Below the pieces are notes generated by a model. It worked only from the letters and a program-made list of their open reading frames with translations. It was not told where the DNA came from and did no database searches. A stretch of 64,000 nt of DNA from positions 1,426,001 to 1,490,000 of the forward strand of contig JAZKDB010000002.1 of assembly GCA_040387755.1 (NCBI GenBank), in the 5' to 3' direction. This document shows positions 36,073 through 43,442 of this stretch, piece by piece. The position numbers and the translations under genes were made by a program. The first letter of the stretch is position 1; each line of letters opens with the position of its first letter. Origin of the DNA: Rurimicrobium sp040387755. Lineage in GTDB: Bacteria > Bacteroidota > Bacteroidia > Chitinophagales > Chitinophagaceae.

Positions 36073-37065
36073 ATGAAAGTAGCCTTGGTAGGCGCAACAG
36101 GCCTTGTAGGGAGCACGATGCTCCGTCTTTTAGAAGAAAGAAACTTCCCCATTACAGAATTATTACCCGTAGCCTCCGAGCGCTCTTTGGGTAAGTCTAT
36201 AAAGTTTAAGGGAAAGGAATATCCTGTTATGCTTGCCGCCGATGCTATTGCTCAAAAACCTCAATTGGCCTTGTTTTCTGCCGGTGGTGGCCCTTCATTG
36301 GAGCTTGCCCCTCAGTTTGCCGCAGTAGGCTGTTATGTAGTAGATAACTCGTCGGCCTGGAGAATGGACCCAAGCAAAAAATTGGTGGTGCCCGAAGTGA
36401 ATGGCGATGCCCTCAACAAAGAAGACCTGATTATTGCCAACCCCAATTGTTCTACGATACAGATGGTGATGGTCCTGCAACCATTGCACCAAAAATACAA
36501 CATCAAACGCGTGGTAGTGAGCACCTATCAATCGGTAACCGGTACCGGACAAAAAGCGGTTGACGAAATGCTGCAACAGCGCTCGGGCAACAGTATTACA
36601 GAGGTCTACCCTTACCCTATCGATTTTAATCTGATTCCGCAAATTGATGTTTTTCAGGACAACGGCTACACCAAAGAAGAAATGAAAATGGTGTTGGAAA
36701 CCTGCAAAATCATGGGCGATGACAATATTAAAGTAACCGCTACCTGTGTGCGTGTACCGGTAATGGGCGGACACAGCGAAAGCGTGAATATCGAATTCAA
36801 CAATGATTTCGACCTTAGCGAGGTGCGTCAAATCCTCAGCGCTGCACCGGGTGTGGTGTTGAATGACAATCCTACTAATAAAGAATACCCGATGCCACTT
36901 TTTGCTACCAGCAAAGACGAGGTATTTGTAGGCCGTATCCGCCGCGACGAAAGTCAGGCCAATACACTCAACTGCTGGATAGTGGCCGACAACCTGCGCA
37001 AAGGTGCTGCCACCAATGCTATTCAAATTGCCGAATATCTGGTGCAGAAGGGTTGGATTGGGTAA
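36073..37065 (+). CDS. asd: aspartate-semialdehyde dehydrogenase
   Basis: The start is ATG 36073 (MKVALVGATGLVGSTML), dropping 16 residues of an upstream frame. Of 330 residues, VGATGLVG is the NADP-binding loop, NPNCSTIQM contains the catalytic Cys, and RVPVMGGHSESVNIE holds the His active-site block. It reduces aspartyl phosphate to the semialdehyde used for lysine, diaminopimelate, threonine and methionine. TACTTTTG at 36032-36039 is a likely -7 box. The 280-nt gap upstream of it is AT-rich and shows no gene. Confidence 0.96.
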   Translation: MKVALVGATGLVGSTMLRLLEERNFPITELLPVASERSLGKSIKFKGKEYPVMLAADAIAQKPQLALFSAGGGPSLELAPQFAAVGCYVVDNSSAWRMDPSKKLVVPEVNGDALNKEDLIIANPNCSTIQMVMVLQPLHQKYNIKRVVVSTYQSVTGTGQKAVDEMLQQRSGNSITEVYPYPIDFNLIPQIDVFQDNGYTKEEMKMVLETCKIMGDDNIKVTATCVRVPVMGGHSESVNIEFNNDFDLSEVRQILSAAPGVVLNDNPTNKEYPMPLFATSKDEVFVGRIRRDESQANTLNCWIVADNLRKGAATNAIQIAEYLVQKGWIG

Positions 37066-37112
37066 TTAGATTATTTCTTTTTGGGGCTACCATCTTTTAG
37101 CTAATCATCAGC

Positions 37113-37260
37113 TTGGGTTCGGGCTATACGCTTGTAGTCCTCGCTCCTGCCGTCGCTGTGGGCTACCGCTGCTATCCCGCAGCCACCCGGCAGCTATTTT
37201 GCTATTGAGCTTGCCTGTAAAAAGGTAATGCTCCCGCTCGTCACGACCTCCAATCCCGAT
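37113..37260 (+). repeat. GC-rich intergenic repeat, left copy
   Basis: The gap 37066-37470 begins with a GC-rich stretch unlike its AT-rich surroundings. The blocks TTGGGTTC, GGCT and TAGTCCTCG (37113-37142) recur on the opposite strand at 44131-44167. It resembles the GC-rich intergenic repeats that I recall as common in this phylum; it has no sensible ORF. Confidence 0.5.
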
Positions 37261-37277
37261 GTTTTCGGAACGGGGAA

Positions 37278-37341
37278 CGAAAATATTTCAGAAAAGCGTG
37301 GAAATTTCCTTACCGATTTATCATTCCTTACAATAGTTTTA
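37278..37341 (+). promoter_or_regulatory. palindrome plus -7 box, left copy
   Basis: GGAAATTTCC at 37300-37309 lies inside GCGTGGAAATTTCC. Exactly 24 nt later comes TAGTTTTA (37334-37341), close to the TAnnTTTG -7 box. The same palindrome, same spacing and similar upstream bases occur at 40139-40204 before the toxin gene. It probably drives the 33-codon ORF at 37348 or the secreted protein gene behind it. Confidence 0.5.
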
Positions 37342-37347
37342 CATTAG

Positions 37348-37449
37348 ATGTTTGGCCTAATTGTACAGCAGACAAGCCAAAGCTGGTATCAAATCCCTAT
37401 GGAACCCTTACTCAAATTGGTGAAGTTGGGGTTGAATAAAGATAGTTAA
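37348..37449 (+). CDS. short ORF (33 residues), possibly a gene remnant
   Basis: ATG 37348 to TAA 37449 reads MFGLIVQQTSQSWYQIPMEP plus a Leu/Lys-rich tail. It lies 6 nt after a promoter-like site and ends 21 nt before the next gene. It could be a leader peptide, a truncated gene or noise. I do not recognise it. Confidence 0.25.
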   Translation: MFGLIVQQTSQSWYQIPMEPLLKLVKLGLNKDS

Positions 37450-37470
37450 GCAAAAAAATAATCATTACTC

Positions 37471-38901
37471 ATGCAAAAGATATTATGCTTCTTTGTTTTT
37501 TCAATTTTTCTTCACCAAAACATCTTTGCCCAGCAAAAAAACTATGTCAAAGTAAATGTGGGTGACTGTATCAACTGTAACATTGCCCTATCTCAGATAT
37601 TGAAGAAAGATCCCCAATTAACCTTTGTTATTCATGGAGAATATATAGCTGACTCTACTGATGTAATTGAAAAATTCAACCTCGGAGCATATCGCAGGCA
37701 AATTATTTGGAGCAGTAAATTATATGATTCTTTATCCAAAGCTTTTTCATCCGAATTCATTCAATATTGTGGCAGCAAAGAAGTGAATCGCAGCGGATTG
37801 AAAAATGTAACATTTTTGGATAAAAGCAATTGCGAGTCAAATTCCATCTGCCTGAAAGGAATTTCTAATAACATCACCTTTTATGACTATAAAAATTACC
37901 TGCTTATTACCAACCATATATCAAAACAGCAAATTGTATATTTTAAAGAAACGAATAAGGCCAAAGTAGTTAAAATCGATTCTAATCTTGTGCGCAGTAT
38001 CTATGTTGACTTCCTGAAAAGCACAAAAGAATATGAGCACTATATGTACATGACTACAGTTGCAGCCCTGTTTAAGCCCAGAATAACTTCTGTTTGTGCT
38101 TTTAATGATAGTACAGTATTGGGTTGTCTTGTTACGTATAAGTGTGATTCAATAACAACAAAGGATTCTTTTTATAGCAAAGTATTATCCATAATAAAAG
38201 TACGTAGCAGTGCCAGTAAAATCGAGTTTGTAAAAAATGAATTACCTATCCCCTTTCATTCCTTAAATGAAAACAATATTTTATCACATAACCAGGAAGT
38301 TTACTTCACCTTATTAGGTGATATGAACAACTTATCTAAAAACAATATGCCGATTCAAAATCTGGTACGGTATAAAAAGCAAAACCAGGCATACCAGTTC
38401 GACAAAGCGATGCCTACCAGGCTTAATGATTATCTCATTACCAACAATGTATATAACCAATGCAACATGACTTTTGTAGACAATGGATTTTCTCTTATGA
38501 GTTTGTCTGATTATATAATCAATCTGGAAACCGAAGAAAAAATAAACTTACCCTTTGCAGATACCCTGTTTAAGAATATCTATTTATATCCGGAGATGAA
38601 GGGTATTAACTACTATGTCTGGGATTTTAAATACAATAAACAGGAAGATAAATTTTACTTGCTTTATTTCCATTATGGAAAGACATACATCGCGAGTTTC
38701 AAACGCGGTGATACAAAATGGAGCAGCAATGAGTTTGTATATTCCGATTCGGAATTTATTCAGGGTGTAAAAAATGTATGCCTGAGCTGGGACGGTAAAA
38801 GAATACTGTATTGTATGAAAAATGATAATTGCTTTAAATATGCAAGTTTATCAGAAATACAAGAAATGGCTAAAACCTACCACAGAGCTACCAATAATTG
38901 A
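37471..38901 (+). CDS. hypothetical secreted protein (476 residues)
   Basis: A signal peptide (about residues 1-20) is followed by VNVGDCINCNIALSQIL with a CxxC pair, reminiscent of a thioredoxin-like or metal site. Residues from about 120 on have repeated strand-turn patterns (LKGISNNITFYDYKNYLLITNH, YYVWDFKYNKQEDKFYLLYFHYGKTY, SWDGKRILYCMKND) suggesting a six-bladed propeller. I do not recognise the family. It is the first gene of the accessory region after asd, with the promoter-like site at 37278 upstream, and many Lys/Asn codons compared with its neighbours. Confidence 0.55.
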   Translation: MQKILCFFVFSIFLHQNIFAQQKNYVKVNVGDCINCNIALSQILKKDPQLTFVIHGEYIADSTDVIEKFNLGAYRRQIIWSSKLYDSLSKAFSSEFIQYCGSKEVNRSGLKNVTFLDKSNCESNSICLKGISNNITFYDYKNYLLITNHISKQQIVYFKETNKAKVVKIDSNLVRSIYVDFLKSTKEYEHYMYMTTVAALFKPRITSVCAFNDSTVLGCLVTYKCDSITTKDSFYSKVLSIIKVRSSASKIEFVKNELPIPFHSLNENNILSHNQEVYFTLLGDMNNLSKNNMPIQNLVRYKKQNQAYQFDKAMPTRLNDYLITNNVYNQCNMTFVDNGFSLMSLSDYIINLETEEKINLPFADTLFKNIYLYPEMKGINYYVWDFKYNKQEDKFYLLYFHYGKTYIASFKRGDTKWSSNEFVYSDSEFIQGVKNVCLSWDGKRILYCMKNDNCFKYASLSEIQEMAKTYHRATNN

Positions 38902-38993
38902 TAGATTTATTGGCAAGCAAAAATGTTTGTACCATTTAGTCCTGATTATTCTCCCACCGAGAATCCGTAGTACAGGCAATGCCCAATCAATAA

Positions 38994-39155
38994 TCATTTT
39001 ATATTTAAATAGTACAGATAGGAGTAGCTTTTGGGAGCTGCTCCTATCTTTTTTGCAGGAGCTCCTATCTTTTTCATAGGTTCTCCTATCGTTTTGCTAG
39101 GAGAACCTGTAAGCTTGGCAGGTCCTCCTATCATTTTGGTAGGAGGACCTGGCAT
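38994..39155 (-). CDS. possible heptapeptide-repeat ORF over array 1
   Basis: The minus strand of the array is open and reads from ATG 39155 as MPGPPTKMIGGPAKLTGSPS and on, in seven-residue units of the form GxPxxxI/T, for 53 residues. The second array reads from its own inner ATG as MPGGPIHLVGEPVKLTGPPI. Translation is possible but unproven, because palindromic 21-bp repeats without stops give such frames automatically. Confidence 0.2.
   Translation of the reverse strand: MPGPPTKMIGGPAKLTGSPSKTIGEPMKKIGAPAKKIGAAPKSYSYLYYLNIK
39017..39155 (-). repeat. 21-bp palindrome-rich repeat array 1
   Basis: About five consecutive 21-bp units (39037-39057, 39058-39078, 39079-39099, 39100-39120, 39121-39141, with a partial at 39142) share GGnnnnCCT plus a T-rich spacer. 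Neighbouring units form hairpins: AGGTTCTCCTA/TAGGAGAACCT (39078-39108) and AGGTCCTCCTA/TAGGAGGACCT (39120-39150). They differ by one compensating base pair. The inner end has TGGGTTTATATGCCAGG when read on the minus strand, which matches the inner end of array 2. The rest of the 38902-39385 gap holds only the operator-like palindromes listed separately. Confidence 0.85.
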
Positions 39156-39262
39156 ATAAACCCACTTGTACGCAATGGAGCGGAGAGAGGTAAATTGATT
39201 ATAAAACCGTTTTCGTTTTGCTTTCTGTTTGCTTTTCATTTACTTTCTTTTTGTGCAACATT

Positions 39263-39357
39263 TGATGCATCATTGTAGTTTTTTAGCTCTGATTGTCAAC
39301 GATATGTGAAATCACGGCATCATGATGCAAAAAAAATGAAATCTTGGTCTATATTTG
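39263..39357 (+). promoter_or_regulatory. palindromic operator-like sites and -7 box before the coiled-coil gene
   Basis: TGATGCATCA (39263-39272) and GCATCATGATGC (39317-39328) are perfect palindromes built from the same half-site (GATGC/GCATC). TATATTTG at 39350-39357 is a good -7 box, and the ATG of the next gene is 29 nt further. The layout suits a dimeric repressor binding twice upstream of the promoter; no TTG -33 element is evident. Confidence 0.45.
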
Positions 39358-39385
39358 CGCACAACACTAAAAAACAAAACAAAAA

Positions 39386-39658
39386 ATGCAACAAGAAATT
39401 GATACACTAAAAAAAGAGCTTGAAAGCACCCGCAAAGGTGTTGGTGTAATAATTCATTTGCTTGAAAAAATAAATGGTGTAATGGTAGATGGTTTTGAAA
39501 AAGTCAATACCAGACTTGCTAATTTGGAAGGGAAAGAAGGAATGCAGGGTGTCAATGACCAACTTGGGGACATAAAATCAGAACTTCAAAAAATACAGAA
39601 AACATATCCTTACGAAGACCTATTTAATAATATGGAACAAATCAAAGGAGAAGCATAA
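39386..39658 (+). CDS. small coiled-coil protein (90 residues)
   Basis: Residues 2-16 and 36-75 show heptad patterns (EIDTLKKELESTRK, RLANLEGKEG, LGDIKSELQKIQKTY), typical of a short dimeric coiled coil. There is no signal peptide, membrane segment or enzyme motif. I do not recognise the family. It is the first gene inside array 1, has its own operator-like palindromes upstream and ends at a bidirectional terminator. Similar small coiled-coil proteins occur on mobile elements, but the role here is open. Confidence 0.6.
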   Translation: MQQEIDTLKKELESTRKGVGVIIHLLEKINGVMVDGFEKVNTRLANLEGKEGMQGVNDQLGDIKSELQKIQKTYPYEDLFNNMEQIKGEA

Positions 39659-39670
39659 AAAACATTTAAA

Positions 39671-39695
39671 AAAGGCTACTGTTTAAGTAGCCTTT
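39671..39695. terminator. bidirectional terminator between two convergent island genes
   Basis: A perfect 10-bp stem AAAGGCTACT/AGTAGCCTTT with loop GTTTA has a T run on each strand. It serves the genes ending at 39658 (+) and 39701 (-). Confidence 0.9.
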
Positions 39696-39700
39696 TTTAT

Positions 39701-39982
39701 TTATTGCATCCCTGTTACCGCTCTTGTAATTCTTCTTACTGAATAATTGCTCTGTTGTTTGATTTCCCCTCTCAGTTCTTCAGTTAGTTCAATAACGCCT
39801 TCTGTAATCATTTCATTGATTGCATTAGTTGCCTCGTCATTAAAACTCTTTAAGATTGGGGTCAATTTCAATAACCTTTCTTTCGTATCAGATAAAGTAG
39901 TAGAGCCTGAATGATTAAGCGGTTTGCTGTACTTTAGCTCAATTGCTTCTAGCTTTTCTTTAATTAATTCAATTGCTTTCAT
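39701..39982 (-). CDS. hypothetical helical protein (93 residues)
   Basis: The start is placed at ATG 39982 (MKAIELIKEKLEAIELKY); an upstream ATG would add eight residues. The sequence is charged and helical, with a Ser/Thr-rich turn (NHSGSTTLSDTKE) and a basic end (NYSVRRITRAVTG). No known motif is visible. It is convergent with the coiled-coil gene and divergent from the toxin operon. I do not recognise it. Confidence 0.55.
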   Translation of the reverse strand: MKAIELIKEKLEAIELKYSKPLNHSGSTTLSDTKERLLKLTPILKSFNDEATNAINEMITEGVIELTEELRGEIKQQSNYSVRRITRAVTGMQ

Positions 39983-40138
39983 AAAACATTTTTTTGTGAG
40001 ATTCAAAAGTAGTAGCTGCCAGAATTAATAAGTGATTCCCTACGTTTATATGATGTTGCTATTGGGTACTGAGTACTACACAGAACCATAATACAATCAA
40101 TTATAGAATTTGTAAAAATCAATCTCTAAACATTAAAG

Positions 40139-40204
40139 CCGAAAAAATATTTTGAAAAACGTGGAAATTTCCCCGCCTACTTATTGATTTAGGCATTATG
40201 TTTG
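40139..40204 (+). promoter_or_regulatory. promoter of the toxin-antitoxin-chaperone operon
   Basis: GGAAATTTCC (40163-40172), inside ACGTGGAAATTTCC, lies exactly 24 nt before TATGTTTG (40197-40204), a perfect TAnnTTTG -7 box. The palindrome covers the place of the -33 element. The same arrangement occurs at 37278-37341. The toxin ATG is 47 nt further downstream. Confidence 0.65.
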
Positions 40205-40228
40205 AGTAATTAATCACGTTAACAAATA

Positions 40229-40246
40229 GTTTAGTTGGAACTAAAC
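40229..40246 (+). promoter_or_regulatory. operator-like inverted repeat before the toxin gene
   Basis: GTTTAGTT and AACTAAAC form a perfect 8-bp inverted repeat with a 2-nt centre, ending 5 nt before the toxin ATG and about 25-40 nt after the -7 box. That is where a HigA-type antitoxin would bind to autoregulate. Confidence 0.65.
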
Positions 40247-40251
40247 ATTTT

Positions 40252-40644
40252 ATGTCTACATTTGCACTGCGTAAAATAAGAGGGATAAGATTATCCACCA
40301 TAAATATTTGCCAATTGCAAATAGATGGAGAGTGCGTGATGGATGAATTTGAGAAATCAATCGCTAAAAATGGGGCCTATAAATCTGAATACAAGAAACT
40401 ACTTTCTTCTATAGAGTATTTTTCTACAGGGGAAACCTTACCTGGAACAAAATTCAAGCTACTAAAGAGAGCCAAAAATGATACAATTAAGGACTTTGAA
40501 TTTAAAACAAATCATTTAAGAGTTTATGGCTATGTTGATTCGAATGGGTACATAGTTATTCTATGCGGATATAAAAATACACAGCCGCAGGATATAAATA
40601 AGATGAGAATTTTAAAAAAGACGCTAAATATTGAAAAAAAATGA
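40252..40644 (+). CDS. RelE/HigB-fold toxin (Gp49-like) of a type II toxin-antitoxin operon
   Basis: This 130-residue protein carries the C-terminal RelE/HigB pattern: KFKLLKRAKNDTIKDFEFKTNHLRVYGYV followed by GYIVILCGYKNTQPQDINKMRILKK, that is beta strands with basic residues and a final helix. The family cuts mRNA on the ribosome. The first 30 residues are basic and less typical, so the true start might be ATG 40339 (MDEFEKSIAKN). The gene comes before its antitoxin, with a 4-nt ATGA overlap, as in higBA operons. Confidence 0.78.
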   Translation: MSTFALRKIRGIRLSTINICQLQIDGECVMDEFEKSIAKNGAYKSEYKKLLSSIEYFSTGETLPGTKFKLLKRAKNDTIKDFEFKTNHLRVYGYVDSNGYIVILCGYKNTQPQDINKMRILKKTLNIEKK

Positions 40645-41030
40645 ACCGTAATGAATTAATAAGAAGTAAAGAGTATTGGGTAACTCAGATACAATTGAGA
40701 TTATTTAGTATGATTGAAAAGTATATGCAAAGTGAGAATTTAAATAAGACTCAACTAGCTTTAAAGCTTGGCGTTTCTAAAGGATATATTTCACAAATAT
40801 TGAATGGAGATTTTGACCACAAATTAAGCAAACTTGTTGAGCTTTCATTGATGTGTGAACAGGTTCCAGAATTTAATTTTAAGGATATAGAGTGTTTCAT
40901 TGGGGATGAGATTCTTAATAATTCAATGGTGAGTTATGGCTCAATGCATCACAAATCAAACAAATCAAACCATACAATTTTACAAATCAAACCAAAAGTA
41001 GAAATCGGAGATTATTATGAACACTCATAG
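40641..41030 (+). CDS. XRE-type HTH antitoxin (HigA-like)
   Basis: This 129-residue protein has the HTH at about residues 33-56 (NKTQLALKLGVSKGYISQILNGDF), the standard XRE/HigA layout. After the HTH and a short helical segment comes a tail of about 50 residues (from FIGDEI to the C-terminus) without a known fold. In chaperone-dependent systems such a tail serves as the chaperone-addiction region, so it could bind the SecB-like product of the next gene. The start overlaps the toxin stop by 4 nt, and its stop overlaps the next start by 14 nt. Confidence 0.8.
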   Translation: MNRNELIRSKEYWVTQIQLRLFSMIEKYMQSENLNKTQLALKLGVSKGYISQILNGDFDHKLSKLVELSLMCEQVPEFNFKDIECFIGDEILNNSMVSYGSMHHKSNKSNHTILQIKPKVEIGDYYEHS

Positions 41031-41547
41031 TTTTGAAGTAGCAATATTTAGCATTAAGCTGAAGGAGTTCAACATGATGAATATTTATAAGTTGATTCCT
41101 GATTTTAATTTGAAAAGTCTAAAAATAAAAATCTCTGTACTATTTAACTATGACAAGGATTTGTATGTCAACCCAAAGGTTGCCTATGCTCATAAAGGCG
41201 CTGATGGCGAGCTGGTTGAAATATTAAATATACATGCTGAAATGAAATTTGGTATAAAAACTGATGACCCAAATGTAATATTTTCAGAAAAAAGCATAAA
41301 CATACCAGATGACATGGCAAAAATTTTATTGTCTACTTCATTTTCAACATTAAGGGGAATGTTAGCCATGAAGACAGAAAACACTTTTTTAGAAGACTAC
41401 CCATTGCCTTTAATTACTTCTGATGAATTATTAAAAAGAACTGGACTGAACGATTTTTTCAAAAAAGAGGATTCCCTGCCACCTGCTAAGCAATCTAATA
41501 AAAAAAAGGCAATATTAAAAACCACTAAAAAGTCGGTAAAAAAATAA
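41017..41547 (+). CDS. SecB-like chaperone of a toxin-antitoxin-chaperone module
   Basis: Of 176 residues, strands of about residues 30-110 are followed by SFSTLRGMLAMKTENTFLED and YPLPLITSDELLKRTGL. This mirrors the end of SecB (an Arg-containing helix, then a Thr-Phe turn, a Leu-Pro strand and a final helix). A Lys-rich tail (KKKAILKTTKKSVKK) is extra. The start overlaps the antitoxin stop by 14 nt, implying coupled translation. In Mycobacterium tuberculosis a SecB-like protein (Rv1957) stabilises the HigA antitoxin, and this gene order is the same. The SecB relation is my pattern reading, not a search result. Confidence 0.65.
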   Translation: MNTHSFEVAIFSIKLKEFNMMNIYKLIPDFNLKSLKIKISVLFNYDKDLYVNPKVAYAHKGADGELVEILNIHAEMKFGIKTDDPNVIFSEKSINIPDDMAKILLSTSFSTLRGMLAMKTENTFLEDYPLPLITSDELLKRTGLNDFFKKEDSLPPAKQSNKKKAILKTTKKSVKK

Positions 41548-41571
41548 AAAGCTACCTATTTGGTAGCTTTT
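41547..41571. terminator. terminator after the chaperone gene
   Basis: A 10-bp stem AAAAGCTACC/GGTAGCTTTT with loop TATTT overlaps the end of the chaperone gene's stop region and the last codons of the convergent 47-residue ORF. It can act on both strands. Confidence 0.75.
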
Positions 41572-41699
41572 ACTTTTTTAGAATTAGTTTGTTTTGCGTG
41601 TTCACCCGCCTTTTTAATGAGGTCTTCAAAGGACATTTCGACCTTTAATTTTTCATCATACTTGCCGCGTGGCTTGGTGTCTTTTTTCTCTTTTGGCAT
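41556..41699 (-). CDS. 47-residue basic ORF downstream of the transposase
   Basis: ATG 41699 to TAG 41556 reads MPKEKKDTKPRGKYDEKLKV, then a short helix SFEDLIKKAGEHAKQ and a Lys-rich end. It lies 14 nt after the transposase stop, on the same strand. Similar short basic proteins with a GKYDEKLKV core appear, as I recall, on Bacteroidota mobile elements. It is probably a passenger or accessory protein of the element. Its end overlaps the terminator at 41547-41571. Confidence 0.5.
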   Translation of the reverse strand: MPKEKKDTKPRGKYDEKLKVEMSFEDLIKKAGEHAKQTNSKKVKATK

Positions 41700-41713
41700 A
41701 CAACAAAGTTAAA

Positions 41714-42673
41714 CTATTTAGTTAACTCTCGGTATGTAATTCTTTTGACATTTGCGCCCTCTACAACCTGCATAAACCTTTCGGAATTACTAACGGTTCT
41801 GCCGTTGTATTTCAGGGTAATTTCATCACAATACTTTTGAAGGTGTTTAGCGCTCACAAAGTGAAATACTCCCATAATAGCCCTATCTAAAATAGAAAAT
41901 GCCCCTTCAATAGTATTTGTATGGATAACGCCTTCCCTTACATATTCCTCTTTTGAGTGGTCAACCATTTCATGGTTTGGGAATATGTTTTGCAATCCTC
42001 TGTAATAACTGGCTGTATCGGTAATGATAACAGCGTCTTTACTTACGTTATCCAACATTGAACTTGTAACTTCCTCACGTCCTTTAATCTTCTTTAGTCT
42101 CAACTCCCCACTTCTTACAACATAGCCCATAACAGTGGTCTTATTCATTTGGCTATGTGTTTTACCTTCTTTGTGTGCCTTGCGTTTAGATTTGGTCATG
42201 TTAGCCATTTTCCCCCCAATGTATGTTTCATCAATCTCCACAACTTGCCCACCTTCTCCCATTGGTTCATCGTCTGAATACTGAACACCTAACATTTCTC
42301 TTATTCTATGATTCATAAACCATGCACATTTTTGGCTTACTCCGATACGTGTAGATAACTCAACACTACTGATGCCTTTTTTGCTTGTTACAAGCTCATA
42401 CATTGCCTGAAACCATTTTCTCAATTCTACCTTTGTTCCTTCAAAGATGCTGCCCGTTTTAACGGTGTAAGGAATGCCACAAGAACGAACACTACAACGA
42501 TATGTAGGAACATCAAATTTAGTCCTACTCTTAACGCTGTAATACTTCTCATTACCACAATGCGGACAACGTGGAACACCGCCCCACCACTTCAATTCTA
42601 AGTACTCATAGCACTTTGCTTCAGTATTAAAATGGTCGTTAAATTCTCCTATTGTCTTAAATGAAAAGTCCAT
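41714..42673 (-). CDS. IS1595-family (ISXO2-like) transposase
   Basis: The start is placed at ATG 42673 (MDFSFKTIGEFNDHFN), 319 residues. An N-terminal zinc ribbon (CPHCGNEKYYSV, later CSVRSCG) precedes the DDE-type domain. VVEIDETYIGGK provides the first Asp, VIITDTASYYRGL the second, and HTNTIEGAFSILDRAI the acidic third residue, the ISXO2 pattern. All catalytic residues appear intact. TATCTTTG on the minus strand at 42692-42699 is a likely -7 box. No terminal inverted repeats could be seen, so the element's ends are not set. The 47-residue ORF follows 14 nt downstream. Confidence 0.9.
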   Translation of the reverse strand: MDFSFKTIGEFNDHFNTEAKCYEYLELKWWGGVPRCPHCGNEKYYSVKSRTKFDVPTYRCSVRSCGIPYTVKTGSIFEGTKVELRKWFQAMYELVTSKKGISSVELSTRIGVSQKCAWFMNHRIREMLGVQYSDDEPMGEGGQVVEIDETYIGGKMANMTKSKRKAHKEGKTHSQMNKTTVMGYVVRSGELRLKKIKGREEVTSSMLDNVSKDAVIITDTASYYRGLQNIFPNHEMVDHSKEEYVREGVIHTNTIEGAFSILDRAIMGVFHFVSAKHLQKYCDEITLKYNGRTVSNSERFMQVVEGANVKRITYRELTK

Positions 42674-42782
42674 AAAAAAGCGTTTAGGATACAAAGATAA
42701 TATTTGCGTACAAATAAGCCTAATATTTTACAAAGTATTTTTAAAGATTCTTTTATCTTGTGCGAAACCACAGATAAATAAT

Positions 42783-43412
42783 ATGGATATCAAATACTTT
42801 AAGTTGTTGAAATTCTTAGAGCCTCAAGGTGTAGCAATAAAGGTTAATATTTCAGCGGTATTGGATGAAATGTTCCCGTTGCAGGATTATGACGATATTT
42901 CACAAAGACACGAAGCGTATCCACATATACAAGGATTCATTCAAGAAATGGTAAAAAATGAAGTTATTAGCGTAAGCCAGTACAGTATCGGGAACGGGTC
43001 AAACGGTAGTTATAGTTGGTTCCATAATACACCAATAATGGCAGCTATAACAATAAGTGGTAAAAGAGAATTGGATGCAGAAGAAACAAGAGAAGAAATG
43101 CGGATTCTAAACGCATCAACCTTAGCTCTGAATCAATCCAATAAGGACACAAATGAGGCGGTTAAAAAAAACATCAAGTCTCAAGAAAACGTACAATGGA
43201 TAAATCTCATTTTTACAGCCGTATCAACTGCGTTTATAGTGCTTACTGGCGTTATCGCTTACAAAGATAAACAAGAGGAAAGATTATCAGAAATAGCAAG
43301 CAAGGTAGAAAAACTAACAGATGAGATAGCCAAACAAAAACCTTTTCAGACAACCGCAATTGATACCAATCTGTTGAATAAAAACATCGATACCAACGCA
43401 AAAAAACATTAA
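42783..43412 (+). CDS. hypothetical protein with one membrane segment and coiled coil (209 residues)
   Basis: Residues 1-95 look like a winged-helix-type domain (LDEMFPLQDYDDISQRHE, then EVISVSQYSIGNG). Residues about 140-160 (WINLIFTAVSTAFIVLTG) form one membrane helix, and the rest is a short coiled coil (EIASKVEKLTDEIAKQK). I do not recognise the family. It is the last gene before array 2, divergent from the transposase and possibly cargo of the same element. AT-rich codon use matches the rest of the island. Confidence 0.55.
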   Translation: MDIKYFKLLKFLEPQGVAIKVNISAVLDEMFPLQDYDDISQRHEAYPHIQGFIQEMVKNEVISVSQYSIGNGSNGSYSWFHNTPIMAAITISGKRELDAEETREEMRILNASTLALNQSNKDTNEAVKKNIKSQENVQWINLIFTAVSTAFIVLTGVIAYKDKQEERLSEIASKVEKLTDEIAKQKPFQTTAIDTNLLNKNIDTNAKKH

Positions 43413-43442
43413 TCCTCTTTCCCTGCGCGTTAATGGGTGTAG

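Noticed and set aside
36295..37026. 243-residue minus-strand ORF
   Set aside because: It is antisense to asd and mirrors its codon pattern.
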